From Erythroxylum novogranatense (taxonomy: Eukaryota; Streptophyta; Magnoliopsida; Malpighiales; Erythroxylaceae), in assembly GCA_029891385.1 (NCBI GenBank), contig CM057230.1:19605372-19669371 (forward strand): 64,000 bases of DNA, read 5' to 3'. The notes under the pieces were generated by a model. That model was not told the origin of the DNA, did not search any database, and saw only the letters and a list, made by a program, of their open reading frames with translations. A program made the translations under genes and the position numbers. This document shows, one piece after another, positions 11,803 to 23,235 of this stretch (position 1 is its first letter; every line of letters begins with the position of its first letter).

Positions 11803-12676
11803 TGTTACAAAGGTATTTTAGGAACTCAAACTTTCACCGAAGTTTCTCGCTCACACCCTTTGTACGGCAGTCCCGCTTAAATCCGCTAAAGCAAAGACTC
11901 AGCCTTCTCTCACCCTCGAAGTGTTTACCTCGCACACACTCGAAGAAACAATGCTTAAAAGAACAATAAGAACAAAGGCAACAAGAACACACAGAGATAC
12001 GGTATAAAACCAACTTTATATACTTTCCTCGAAAGAATACAAAGATACTCTCTCGATGAATGAGAAGAGCAAGGCTCGAATGAGCTATATATAGGCATCC
12101 TAACTTGCCTTCCAAGTTACATTTAGAATCCTACTCAATCTGAACTGCCTAAGATCGTGCTAGATCACGTCTATCCTTATCAGATTACATCACGTGTACC
12201 AATTAGACGACATCCCCGTCTAAATAGGACTCTAACTGATAAGATAAGATAACAACAAGATAGAGATTACATTTAACTCGGAAACTAACATCCTTGTCCT
12301 CGAAGGACTCTACTATCTTCAGACTTTCAGTTCCACTGTAACTCTAACTCCCAGTTGTCGCCACATCATCCAAGATCTCCCCACGATCTCTATTCGTTGA
12401 TGATGCAATGTGATCTCGCCGAAGTCCACTAGCACATTGGCCTGATCCAATGCTCTCACAACAAGTCCATTAGTCGTGGTCCATTCATCAGCGCGGCTAA
12501 GTCAATCTCCACAAGGTCCGATGCTCTACCAAAATTTGCACCAAGTCCGATCCCACTCGCCCGTATTTGCCTTAGTATTTTCGCATGCCTCCCTCATGCG
12601 TGAATCCAGCTAACCTCTTGCCTAAGGCTCCTCATCAAGGTAGCTGAGAAGTGCTTCGAAACTTAGGGGTCTAACA
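11803..12676 (-). repeat. 5' LTR of the nested chromovirus
   Basis: 874-bp LTR with TG...CA ends, adjacent to the primer-binding site. It is the fuller of the two copies. Confidence 0.85.
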
Positions 12677-13350
12677 AGCAGAGTACTGGTATAATACAAC
12701 ATTCCAAAGTAGCGCCAAGATGACTCCTTTCAAGATTTTGTATGGTCGACCACCACCAACCATTACTTGATACCTCAAGGAATCTAGCGGTAATGCCTTA
12801 GTGGAAGCTCAACTCATGGAACGTGACCAGATACTAGGTTTGCTCAAAGACAATATGTGGAGGGCATAGGCCCGAATGAAGCTACTGGCTGATCGTCACC
12901 GTCGGGAAGTTGTTTTTGCTGAAGGTGATTAGGTGTATGTCAAACTCTAACCTTTCAAGCAGATTTCGATTAAACTATAAATACATCATAAATTAGCGAC
13001 GATACTTGGTCCATATCAAGTTATTAATCGTTATCGGTGAAGTGGCTTATAAACTTGAATTACCTGCGTCCACTCACATACACCCAATGTTTCATGTATT
13101 GATGTTGAAGAAGCTGTTTGGGACGGCCAGATCAGCAGATCACTCCCTTAACCTTGTTGATTCAACCGCTACTTTGGTGCTGCAACCAATTTCAATTCTT
13201 GATAAGAGGTTTGTCCATCGTGCCAATTTGTTGATCGAGCAATGGTTGATCCAATGGGAGGTCTACCTGCAGATGAAGCCACTTGGGGAGATAAACATCA
13301 TCTGTTGCAGTTGTTTCCTACTTTGAACCTTGAGGACAAGGTGGTTCTCG
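12677..13350 (+). pseudogene. integrase end and chromodomain of the Reina-like element
   Basis: Directly after the nested LTR the frame resumes the integrase at the conserved YWYNT block, followed by [14 protein letters not shown] near 12719-12760. The frame at 13006-13326 encodes GEVAYKLELPASTHIHPMFHV, the GPY/F-adjacent integrase tail. It continues with VLQPISILDKRFVHRANLLIEQWLIQWE, a chromodomain core, followed in another frame by LPADEATWGDKHHLLQLFP, the chromodomain C-terminal helix. One frameshift near 13245-13265 separates the two halves. Confidence 0.75.
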
Positions 13351-13363
13351 ATGATGGGGGTAA
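13351..13363 (+). other. polypurine tract of the Reina-like element
   Basis: ATGATGGGGGTAA lies immediately before the 3' LTR start at 13364, the position needed to prime plus-strand DNA synthesis. Confidence 0.65.
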
Positions 13364-13792
13364 TGTTATGAATGGATCCACAATACCACAATCACAGCCC
13401 ATTGCTGCCATTGTGAATGATGATTAGTTGGGTTCACAGGCCTTGAGAAGGAGTTCGAGAGCCAAGCGTAATTCTAGTAGGTTGCAAGGATATGTGGAAT
13501 GCCACGTCATAAGGAGCATAACGAACTCAAGCTCAACTGGGGAGTTCATTATTAGGAAGGAATTACCAGAAAGTGGTTATGTCATAATTATAGAGCATAT
13601 TTGTTGTATCTCTCTCTCTCTGCATTCTCTCGGTTTTCTCATCCCCTTCTTCCTCTCCTGAATCGTTTACCTATATAATTTACAATTTGTATTTTCCTTT
13701 ACAATAAATACAAATTTCAGAATTCCTTTGTTAACTTCTTGCCTGCTGTTGCTGTTACATTATTTTCTTTTTTGCGATAGCTGTTCACATCA
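13364..13792 (+). repeat. 3' LTR of the Reina-like element
   Basis: 429-bp LTR, TG...CA, direct repeat of 2481-2883. The next bases, ATAAA, resume the copia element. Confidence 0.85.
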
Positions 13793-15031
13793 ATAAACCT
13801 TCACATCTTTTGGGCCAAATAGAACAAAGTAACCCAAAGATGTAACTGTGCTACCGAAAGCAAGTTTTTCTTCATACCTGCGACATGGTAGACATTTCGT
13901 AGTGGCATTTCATCAGCGTCATATTGAGGAGAGACTATCGTATCACCGACATGATCTATCGATAACTTTAAGTTGTTCGTGTGACTACCACACGGCTTCC
14001 CTTGTATTTTTCCAGATTTTGTAACTTTTCTTTGTCACCTGCCATGTGGTTTGAGCTTCCAGAATCGACAATCCAATCGTTGTTGTAGTCAATCTGCTTA
14101 GTTGTCGCACTAAGTGCTACCTCTTCTTTTGTGGCGAAGCAGGCGTCAACATCCCAAACATCTTCACTTTTCTCCATCTTGATGGAAGTAGCAACGTTGC
14201 TTTCCATTTTCTTCGTCTCAGACCAGCAAAATTTTGCCATATGACCTTCCTTCCCACAGTTGTGGCACTTCCCCTAAAACAGATTGCCTTTGCCACGGTG
14301 CTTCCAAGCTCCCAATACATGAGAGCCCCCTTGGCTTTCTTGGCTCTTTTCTTTGTCTTCATTTTTTTTAAAACCATCAGTGGCAGGCAACTTAGAATCC
14401 TTGTTGGTGTAGAGGGCTTCCTCATCATTTTTAAGTGAAACCCCTCCCATTTGTTTCGTCAAGGCTTCTTGGCTAGCAACCAAATTCTAAAACTCAACAA
14501 GTGATGGCTGATTTTGTCATCCCTATATCGCAGCAACGAAGCCTCTGAATTCTGGTCTTAAACTATGGATAATTATTCTCTTCATCCTAGTTTTCCTGAT
14601 CGGGTTTGTGGATCCAACTCTGAAATCTCCCGACATAACGACTCCACCTTGTGAAAGTATTAGTGCGATTGTCATGTCGCATTGTGCCACTGACAATAAC
14701 TGGCTTTCTAAAAGTTGAAGCCTCGCACCATTTTTCTTTGAAAACAACTTGGCAGACATCCCAAGTTTCTTTGGGAGTTCTGCCATCTCAAATGTGCTCT
14801 GGCACATCTTCTGACACAATTGTGTAAGGCAAACATTGCTTTGCCTGCTTTAATCTTCCATTTCTGCAGCGTACCATTTGCATCTTTTGCCTCCAGTTAT
14901 GTAAGTTCATTTCCGTTGACGACCTCCCATAAATCTTGGCCTTGCATGTAAGACATCATGCAAGTAGACTAGGAATTGTAGTTTTGGTTGTTGAGCTTTC
15001 TAATTCCACCAACATGGAGGTCTGTCATCAT
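13793..15031 (-). pseudogene. copia gag and protease
   Basis: Likely gag start is the ATG at 15031 (MMTDLHVGGIRKLNNQNYNS), cut by a TAG at 14969-14971 where related gags have Trp. Frames then carry MARLQLLESQLLSVAQ-type gag sequence (14819-14523) and MKRIIIHSLRPEFRGF, followed by MGGVSLKNDEEALYTN (14483-14274). A zinc-knuckle region leads to MAKFCW. The protease block [21 protein letters not shown] (about 14080-14020) has the intact D-S-G catalytic triad. The pre-integrase motif VYHVAGMKKNLLSVAQ (about 13890-13840) reaches the gypsy insertion. Several frameshifts are present. Confidence 0.8.
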
Positions 15032-15080
15032 GCCAACAAAAATAAAATGCTCACCCAACTTACAAGTTATGCCAAAAAAG

Positions 15081-15097
15081 GCGTGGCTTTGATACCA
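15081..15097 (-). other. copia primer-binding site
   Basis: On the minus strand, TGGTATCAAAGCCACGC lies three bases inside the LTR. It matches the initiator-Met primer site used by TNT1-type copia elements, with one mismatch in the core. Confidence 0.75.
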
Positions 15098-15100
15098 CAA

Positions 15101-15354
15101 TGTTAAAAATAAAGAGGCAAGAATGCCTAAAATAAAAGAGAATTTGCTGCTAAAAATTAAAATTGCTGAACTAAAGCAACATGAAGCCTTAAATAGGCAA
15201 TTACAAAGCCACGAAATCAACTTACTCCACCAACTCCATAAAGTTACTGACCCACTAACTCCAACAATAAAAACAGAACAAACAAACCAATAACTCCTTG
15301 GAAAATAGGAACAATCTAACTGCTAATTTGACAGGCTGGTGTTGCAGTTTAACA
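15101..15354 (-). repeat. copia 5' LTR, inserted in the last codons of the NLR-like pseudogene
   Basis: A short LTR (254 bp) that on the minus strand begins TGTTAAACTGC and ends TTTTTAACA. Its outer end abuts coding sequence of the gene at 15349-17446, and its first bases supply that frame's stop codon. No second copy is in the window. Confidence 0.75.
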
Positions 15355-17446
15355 GAGAAATGACCATTTGAATCCTAAATCTTGCCTCAAGTTCTCAAAA
15401 TTCAATATTGTTTTCACCCAAGCTGTTGGGGACGACTCGTCTAGCTTATGGAATCCCTTTAATTTCATCATCCTGTCTAAGAACTCCTCTAACCGAGAGA
15501 ATCCACCTACTTTGCAATAAATCAGTTGTGGGAATTTATCACTAATGTCCATTAAATACTTCCGTGAGTATTTAAGGGCCATTAGTGAAGGCAAGTTTTG
15601 GAGACGTAGTATCCTCAAGCAGTCCGCTGGACCAAGATTTAGTTCAAGAGATCTGCATCTATGATATAGAGCTTCTTAAGCTTTTGAGGCATTACCCCAA
15701 TGTGAATCTCGCCAGTTGGAATTCTCCGAGGTCAAGTTTCTCCAGACCTGGGGGAAGCCATTGCACGTTTCTATCCGCTCTGTTAACTCCATCGAATGAT
15801 TTTTCCCATGATATTCTAAGTATTTTTAGAGAAGGAAAACGCTTCAGAGCAAGCAGATCTTCGGGTGTTATGTTGCGAATGATGAAGCTCAGTTTCTTCA
15901 ACTTCTTCAATCCTACTAAATCATCAAGTTTACATCCCAATCTGCCTTCATAGCGATCACCTGTAACAAATCCCTTTAGGACTTGGAGCGCCGTCAGTTG
16001 CTTGAGCCCCATGGGCATGAATTTCAGACCTTGGCATCCGGAAATATCCAAGTGAGTTAGGTCTTTGAGTAATCCTATATCGTTTGGAAGTGTTGCCAGA
16101 CGCTTGCAGTCTTTAAGATTCAAAACGATAAGATTCTTAAGCGACCTAGCAGCAACAGGAAGCTCACTCATCCTATGGAATCCTTCAAGGCTAAGAAACT
16201 TGAGATTTTTCAAATACTTGAGACCCTGCAGGAGCTTGGTTGACGGTCCAAAAGTGGGAGATTCGTTACTTGGTCGGCGCAGTTTATCATCTCCTTTCTG
16301 GCATGTTTGAATGTCTTCTTCTTTACCTCCCAATTCCTCTTGAATGTCTTCTTTTTTACCTCCCAATTCCTCTTGAATGTCTTCTTCTTTACCTTTGAGC
16401 TCCCACCTTCTCAAACAGATGATTTTAACATTTCTTATGCTAGAGAACCATTGTGGTGTCAGGTCATGAGAGCGGCCGCTGACATAGAATAAAGTTTGCA
16501 ACTTTAGGGGATTATCAAATCCCATTAATTGCCCAGAATTACTTCCCTCTTCAGTGTTCACCAAGCACGCCCTCTTGCTATATGAAAAATTCCCAGTTGG
16601 TCTCCAGGAGAAGTCAAAGTCCATGAACCCTTTTCGCTCTGCAAGGTAAATAACAACATAACGAATCACTGGATTCATCTTAAACCCAATTACTTTCCCC
16701 TCCCCCGTCGCAGGCTCTATAAATCGCCTATCGCAGTAATTTCTTAGTATCTCATCTGTTATCTCATCAGCATGAAACTCAGGGCCTTTAGACTTGAACA
16801 AATCCTCTCCAATCCACCAGTGCATTAGCACTTGCTTCCTCACAATAGAACCCTCTGGGAAAACTGAGAAGCAGAACAAACGATGCCGGGATTCGTTATC
16901 GAGTTCCTTAAAACATGCCTCAAAGATCTTGGACGAACTATATTCTTGGTAAGCAGGTTGTTTGAGGAGATGGTCTATCAAGCTGGAAGCACTATCCACT
17001 CTAACGTGCCCTTGTTTCTCAAAGCGGATGCCCAACTCGGAAGATATTTTACATATCTCATTGATGGTGGCGATCAATTGACGAAAAAGGGCATCGTCAC
17101 TCTGGCCATTAGCGGCCCGCATATTCTTGAAAATGCGTTGGAGATGTTGGGCTTTGGATTGAAGCTTCGTGAATAAGTCGACAAAGTCGCCACCGACTTG
17201 TTTGTCTCTGCTAAAGGCTCGTCTAACTCGAATCAGATCTTCATTCAACTTCTTCAGTTTCTTTCCAAGCATTCTTTTTTCTTCGACAAGATCCATAATT
17301 TCCCCGTCTTTACTAGTTCCAGCGCCGTCTTCCCCACTGGTCGAAGCTATGTGGGGAGTCAAGCCAACACTCCCGGAAGTAACACCCATAGAAAATCCGA
17401 GAGATATGATATTGAGAATGTAGGACTCATCCTCACCACGAAACAT
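15349..17446 (-). pseudogene. RPP13-like NB-ARC-less LRR gene, broken paralogue
   Basis: Close paralogue of the gene at 24294-26357, same strand and architecture: N-terminal helical region, winged-helix segment (CFSVFPEGSIVRKQVLMHWW), and C-terminal leucine-rich repeats from about LLQGLKYLKNLKFLSLEG. Relative to that gene it has two single-base deletions, one near 15727 and one near 15643, plus an in-frame CAG insertion near 15620. The main frame (17446-15692, 584 codons) therefore ends early in LDLGEFQLARFTLG, and the true C-terminus lies in another frame (15618-15349). A copia LTR at 15354 removes the last codons and supplies a stop. No P-loop is present. A truncated protein from the first frame is conceivable; otherwise it is a pseudogene. 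Confidence 0.85.
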
Positions 17447-17817
17447 CGCAATAAAGCAGAATGCAAGTATGTTGTTGAGAAGAAGCCTGGTTTAACTGCG
17501 ACGAGAAATGGGAATGGGGATCTGAACCATCTTAAACTCCCAAGTCTTCAGTTATGGTCTTCCTTTAATACTTTATTCGATGCCTGTAGTTAGTAAATTT
17601 TAAATTAAATGACATTCACTGTGAAGCTTTATTTCTAGTTACTGTGCATTTCAATGAACAGTGTACCGCGGTTTGTTAAGGTAATTAGTGCGCAGACTGA
17701 CTCGTTAATTATGCAGACCAGTTCGATATAGGAGTTATTAATTTCAAGATGCACTCATGAGTGCCTCTCGATTCTATTAGAATATATATCGGGATTTGTC
17801 ACCCTATACTTACAATG
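17447..17817. other. upstream region of the NLR-like pseudogene
   Basis: The first 35 bases or so upstream of the ATG resemble the matching position of the intact paralogue and stay open in frame without a Met. Beyond that nothing is recognised. Confidence 0.4.
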
Positions 17818-17819
17818 TA

Positions 17820-18106
17820 CTCACTCCGATTTATAATAAGAGTCATTTTAAAAAAATTAACCCTTATTAAGAAAGTTAATGAAATTATAAATATATCCTT
17901 ATTAATATTCTCATAAAATTAGCATAGGAGAGAAATTGTATATTAAATTATGCTTGAAATTGTGATCATATAATTAAGATGAGAGATAAATGAAAGGTTA
18001 ATTTTGGAAGAAAAATTATAAACATGCATACAAAAGTCAAGAATAATGACTTATTTTAAATAATTAAAATATATCTAAAACGACTTCTTATTATGAATCA
18101 GTTGAA
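17820..18106. mobile_element. Stowaway-like MITE
   Basis: The left end CTCACTCCGATTTATAATAA and the inverted right end (CAACTGATTCATAATAAG on the minus strand) pair as imperfect terminal inverted repeats continuing into a GTCATTTT-like segment. The element is flanked by TA at 17818-17819 and 18107-18108, the usual Tc1/mariner-Stowaway target. It is about 287 bp, AT-rich and has no coding capacity, all typical of Stowaway. Confidence 0.6.
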
Positions 18107-18108
18107 TA

Positions 18109-20290
18109 ATTTGTAGTGTTTTCTCTCCATTTATATTAAAAAAAGAAATAAGAAAAAAAGATGACCTTTTAATATTTAAAATTTTAAATATGTTTTTTAT
18201 TTTATTTAATTATTTTCATTATAATTTTATTTTAAATCTTGACTTTTGGAAACTTAGGTAGGCACTTCATGTTCTCGTCGTAACGTTGAAGGCATCATAG
18301 CACTTGTTACGGAATTCTGTACCTTTATGCTACTTCACGTGACAATGCTTCATTTCTGAAACAAAGCGTAAAGTACTCTTTCATCTTGCTTATAGTCCTC
18401 ATTTGGAACCGGATTCCACTCATCTTCAAGTATACCTTTTTAACAATTATCAATATCATTTAAATATATATTATTTAATTATTAATAAAATTATGAATAA
18501 TTTAATTCAAGATTATATATTTAATAAATTAAAATAATCATCAATAAAAATTATGAATAATTTTATTTTATTTAAGTTTTATGATTAAATTATATGTAAT
18601 TAAATTTTAATAATTATTGATGAATATAATTAAATTTAAAATATATAAATATTCAAATAAAATTTGATTTAATAATTAAAATATATTTTAAATAAATATT
18701 AATTTATAAATAAAATTTTAATTTATGAATTATTTATTTATTTATTAAAATAACATAATTTTATTAATAATTTGTTAATAAATGTTATATAAGAGATTAA
18801 ATAAATTTATTTATTTAAAATAATTTATCTTTAAGTTTTATCTAATACGTATTTATTATCAGTAATAAAATATAACTATATTAACATTAACAACTAAACA
18901 TATTTATGTTTTATTTAAAAATAGAAACAAAAACTAAAAATTACAACAAAAAATAGAAGTAGAACCAAACAATCCCTTAACTTATAACCAAACAAAAAAA
19001 AGGTTTATCAGTCAAGTCAAACCTCTAATTTGGTTCAATCAGCTGACAAATAGCTTATTAATTGTTTACCAAACGACCTCTAGATGTCCTCTTGTCCTTA
19101 AATATGCCCACTTTTCACATTCTAAGTAATTACCTATTATTATTTCTTTAACGGGATTAGATTCTTTGTTCCGGTTAATCAATTCTTACTCTATTTTATT
19201 AAATCTTATCTACATATTTATATAGGGTTCATATAAATATGTGGACAAAATTAAATAGAACAAGATTGGAGCATCCTAATCCAACCCTTCTTTAACTTCT
19301 TCTATCTTAATATAACTGCTCAATTTTGAGTCTACTTAATCATGTACTTGTTAACTACTTTCCACCATTTTGCAACTTACTACTTACTTGAACATAAACT
19401 AATACTATTTTTTAGAATTAAAAATTCATTAATAAAATAGAAAATTACATCAAAAGATGTTCATTTGTGAGCTAGACCCACTTGCGTCACTGAATAACTC
19501 TGGGCAAGCAAACGGCGACGTTCGGAACTAAAACACAAAGAATTACATTTTGTAGAGTCATTTTACTATTCAGGTATAACGATCTGCTTGTTGGCCCTGA
19601 AAATTTTTTCATGATAAATAAGCATGATTTGATTAATTTTGGAGTCTTACTAGATTAATATATGTTGGAATTAATTAGCATGTTAATGTGAGTAAGATAA
19701 TATGATATAGGTTAAGAGAATTAAAATTTTAAGGTGGTAAGTTTGCATAAGGGATATTTTGGGAGGATCAATTAAGCTTTAAAACCATAAAGCATTAAAA
19801 GAGGGGCAAAATGGACATTGTGCAATCATTAAGGATATAAAAGGGGAGAAGAATTATTGTCTTGCATTTGGGAAGAAGCCAGAAACATGAATGAGAAAAG
19901 AAAGAAAAGAGAAGCACGAAAAAGAGAGAAAAAAAAAAAGAAAAGAAGGGACGTTAACTAGGTTTCAATTTTTCTTAGTTCTAAAGAGTGATTTTGAAGA
20001 TGCTCAAGAAGGAAAAAAGAGAGAGGAAGATTATAGCTTCCATTAGAGCCAAGAAATTCATTGTTTAGTGAAGATTCAAGATAAGCTTATGTTAAATCTT
20101 TTGAAATTTTAGAAGGGTGTTGGTTCAAAGAGCTTAGGAAATGCATGAGTTTAAGTATTCTATGGTCAATTTCATGCATAGGTTTCTTTGGGTTTTCCAA
20201 TTGGAGTTTTTTTAATGGAATTTTTTACTAATATTTGAAGGGAGGCAAGAGAGGCAAGAAGAGCAAGAGTAGAGATTTTCAAGCAAGGAG
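18109..20290. other. AT-rich intergenic DNA with possible MITE and LTR scraps
   Basis: 18460-18900 is extremely AT-rich. Motifs resembling MITE ends occur (CTCATTTGGAACCGG near 18399, TTTACCAAACGACC near 19068), but I could not pair them into a defined element. A segment at 19380-19450 resembles a LINE 3' tail. Near 19832 GGATATAAAAGGGG looks like a promoter TATA box followed by purine-rich sequence, as in an LTR or 5' leader. No supported gene. Confidence 0.4.
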
Positions 20291-20703
20291 ACTAAGCACC
20301 TGTTTGGTTGAGCTTTTATCAGTAGAGTTTTTGTCGATGAAACTTTTGCCAGAAAGCTTTTACGAGAAGAGCTTTTTAAAAGCCAGGTTATTTGTTTGTT
20401 GTCAATTAAAAAAAACTTTTTAAAAGTCTTCATCTGATGAATTTTTTAGCGAAAAAATAAAAAGCACTTTTATTAATTTTAACTATATTTTATTTTATTA
20501 ATTATGCTAAATAATTTTTAAAGTATACCAATATGCAAAGTACCTATTTTGTAGGAAATAATTTAAAGAGATGTATCATTTTCTTATAGAAAATAAAATT
20601 AATATGAGAAATAAATATTAAAACATGTAAAAAGTTAAATAATATTATAATCCAAAATAAATATTCAAGTTGAAATAGTTAAATGCACAATAAACTATGC
20701 ATT

Positions 20704-21400
20704 TTATCGTAATCTGAAGATTTGCAATATGTTCCTCGCATCATTCATCTCGTTATTTTGTGGCTCGTCAAAATGATTTTCTTCAACGTCTTCATTTTTA
20801 TTGATTTCTTCATTTGTAGGAAGTAATTCACCATCTTCATCATAGGGAGAAAACTCTTCATCCTTTTGAGCATTTAACCTTATAAAATTGTGAATGGTCA
20901 TTGAAGCAATCACAATTTTAATTTGCTTTGGAAAAGGAAAACTTGGCATTTGACGTAAAATTTTCCATCTATTTTTCCAAACGTCAAATGTTCTTTCAAT
21001 TGTGCATCTTAAAGAAGAATGTGCATGATTGAAGATTTCTTTCTTTCCTCTTGGTTGACGGGCGTCGAAAATCGGGAAGATGATACCTTTCACCTTTGTA
21101 TGGTCTAAATAACCTTGCATATAAGGATATCTGCATCTACCAAATAATATTTTCCTACATTCCAAAATAATAAATAAATAAATAAAGAAGCATTTAGTTA
21201 TTAAGAATGAATAAAAAGTATTAAGTTATCCGTCACAAACCTCTAGGTGGATGAGGAAGTGTAATCTATCATTCAAAAGCCTCCATAAAATTCGAGCATC
21301 ATGTGTGTGCCTTCCCAACCAAATTCAAGCAAAAGTGAAGTACATATCAAAATCACATACAACCATTACATTTTGTGTAAGAATGCCTTTTCTCCCAATA
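20704..21400 (-). pseudogene. PIF/Harbinger transposase remnant
   Basis: From right to left, 21395-21246 encodes KGILTQNVMVVCDFDMYFTFA and then GRHTHDARI, matching HARBI1-like transposases. The Asp of CDFDM is a DDE catalytic residue, and HDAR is a conserved block. After a gap with frame change, 21165-20704 (153 codons) encodes YPYMQGYLDHTK, HSSLRCTIERTFDVWKNRWKIL (with the conserved Glu region) and KIVIASMTIHNFIRLN, the family's C-terminal blocks. An in-frame stop and the gap make it inactive. A possible element end, GCACCTGTTTGGTTGAGC after CTAA, lies near 20297; the opposite end was not found. Confidence 0.8.
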
Positions 21401-22855
21401 TATTTTTATAATTGAATAATAATTTATCAATGTTTCTTTTAAAAAAAAGGAAATAAATGTTTTCAAGTACTTGTAAATGTGCATTTACTGTTCTTTAAAT
21501 GCTTTGAGAACGTGCTACATGTTGTGTGTATGGATTTTGTGCATAAATTATGAAACAAAAATGGAAATGATTTTGAAAGGATACCAAATATATGAAATCA
21601 AGTTTTCCAAAAATGTGCCAATTGGGCAAACTATTTTCCGTTCATGATAAAATATACTCGTGAATTTTGATACTACACTTTAACCTAAAACCTTAAAACA
21701 TTAAGTTTATGAGTCTTTTCTACTTATATGTCCTTCATTAGCTCCATCTCTTTCTAATGTGAGATTCCTACTCACACTTAACATCTCAATAATTACTTTT
21801 ATTTTACTCTCAGATAATTAGATTGTTGAGTGCTTACATGATAAAGTTATTATAATTAATAGTTTCAATGAATATTTTGTGAGATTATTTTCCTCTTCCA
21901 TCACCCTCTTTTTTCATTTCCCAATTGAAAACAAACAAATTTAATTATCTATAATTTCAGGCACTTTCTATCGATCATGAAGTTGCTCTTATGATTCTCA
22001 TGACTTATCATTCGTATATAACGAGAGGTATGAATCTTTTTTATTCATCAAGCGCTCTACGATTTTGAATTTTGTGAATCCATTGCTAGTTATGTTCTTG
22101 GACAACTTACTTGTAATTCAGATAATCTAAGTCGAATTCTCACAGTTTTCTTCTGCGTTATCGCAATGTCACACTACACCTGGCACACTATAACTGAGAG
22201 TCCAAGAGTCACTACCATTTATGCTATACCTATATATTAATTGTTTTGGAAGATCACATACATTATGCTTCACATACTTATCTTCCTCCAATTTGTGGAA
22301 TTTAGATGTAATTTTAATAAATTTCCACTGCTTTACTTATTTTCTTTTTGTTCCTATTTGTATTATAATTTAAATTTAATACTTTTGCTCATATTACGTA
22401 ATTGATAAAGACACAATTATTAAGTAATTATGTTATAAATGGTAAAGTTACGTGATGTTTGCTTTAATTAAAACTTATTGTTTTAATACTTACAAAAGTT
22501 TTAGTATATTTTAACTAAACTTTTGAATTATTACAGATTCATCAACATGAACAAACCTAGCTAATCTTTATGGTTATGTTTTTTTTGTATTCTCACATTT
22601 ATAATTTGTAAACTAGTCTTTGTGTTTATTATCTTATTTATAATAATTGTTAAAGTTGCTATTGAAATCTTGTATACGAAGAATATTATTTTGTTGATTT
22701 AATTTAATGGTATTTTACTTTTTACATACAATACTTCAAATTATCCATTATTTTTATACAATTTTATGTATAATAAATTTGCAATAAAAATATCGATACA
22801 TTGTATACAATAATATGGATTAAATTTGTGACAAATAATTTGTTCCAAAATTTTA
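21401..22855. other. intergenic, no gene seen
   Basis: AT-rich sequence with no open frame of note on either strand and no repeat structure I could define. Confidence 0.5.
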
Positions 22856-22859
22856 TAAC

Positions 22860-23235
22860 CTTTGGTTAAAACATAGATAAAAATTTAGCTACATTTTATA
22901 AAACGTAACTAAAAACATTTGACTATATTTATGAAATTGTATCAAAAAACTTTCGATATGTTTCAAAAATGTAACTAATTATATTTATTTACGTTTCTAA
23001 AACGTGGCTAAAAACTTTAGCCACAATATCGAAAAGTTAGCTAATAGTTTTTGGCTACAAAAAAGAAATGTAGCCAAATCTATTGGTGATGATTCCTCAA
23101 AACAGTGCCTATAATTTTCAGCTTTGGAGATTTGGCAATATTTTTGGCAACAAGATCAAAACATAGCTAAAAAAATGTAGGAGACGTTTTTTACACCTTT
23201 AGCTATGAAATTCAGCTTTGTTGTATGTGGTGGTA
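22860..23235. repeat. cluster of subterminal-type repeats, possibly a DNA transposon end
   Basis: A short motif recurs in both orientations: TTTAGCTACATTTTATAAAA, CGTAACTAAAAACATTTG, ACGTGGCTAAAAACTTTAG, TAGCCACAATATCG, TTTTTGGCTACAAAAAAG. Variants of GGCTA and TAGCC within AAAACGTGGCTAAAA frames are the style of subterminal repeats in CACTA-type transposons. The cluster ends near TTGTTGTATGTGG (23218-23231), which could be a decayed CACTA terminus. No transposase was found. Confidence 0.4.

Larger units (their letters stand above)
6574..12676 (-). mobile_element. chromovirus (Galadriel-like) nested in the Reina-like integrase
   Basis: LTRs at 6574-7422 and 11803-12676 share TGTTACAAAGG at one end and GGTCTAACA at the other. 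The initiator-Met primer site lies next to the right-hand LTR on the minus strand, so the element reads right to left. Flanking pentamers GGCGG (6569-6573) and AGCAG (12677-12681) look like one target duplication with two transitions, because integrase coding continues exactly across them. Gag, RT, RNase H, integrase and chromodomain follow in gypsy order. Length is 6103 bp. The Galadriel label is an inference from size, gag style and chromodomain. Confidence 0.85.
2481..13792 (+). mobile_element. Reina-like chromovirus (Ty3/gypsy), interrupted
   Basis: Two direct LTRs (2481-2883 and 13364-13792) both begin TGTTATGAATGGATCC and end CACATCA. The short flank ATAA is present outside both ends. 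Removing the nested element at 6574-12676 leaves about 5.2 kb, a normal size for the Reina clade of chromodomain gypsy elements. Domain order on the plus strand is gag with CCHC knuckle, protease, RT, RNase H, integrase and chromodomain, as expected for Ty3/gypsy. The coding region has many frameshifts and stops. It inserted into the copia element of 1677-15354. Clade assignment rests on size, short LTRs and the chromodomain, not on a phylogeny. Confidence 0.85.
1677..15354 (-). mobile_element. Ty1/copia element (TNT1-94-like), split by a later gypsy insertion
   Basis: A minus-strand copia element runs from its 5' LTR (15101-15354) through gag and protease (to 13793). It resumes on the far side of a gypsy insertion (2481-13792) with the pre-integrase and integrase region (2480-1677). 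The frame ending at 13793 codes the conserved pre-integrase stretch after the protease, and the frame starting at 2480 continues the same motif with RDLKI, so the two pieces were contiguous. Sequence coding the rest of integrase, RT, RNase H and the 3' LTR is not recognisable in the window; the element is truncated near 1677. Confidence 0.8.

Noticed and set aside
18390..19085. One or two hAT- or Harbinger-type MITEs in the AT-rich intergenic DNA
   Set aside because: End-like motifs with TTTGG and CCAAA are present but could not be paired with convincing inverted repeats or target duplications.
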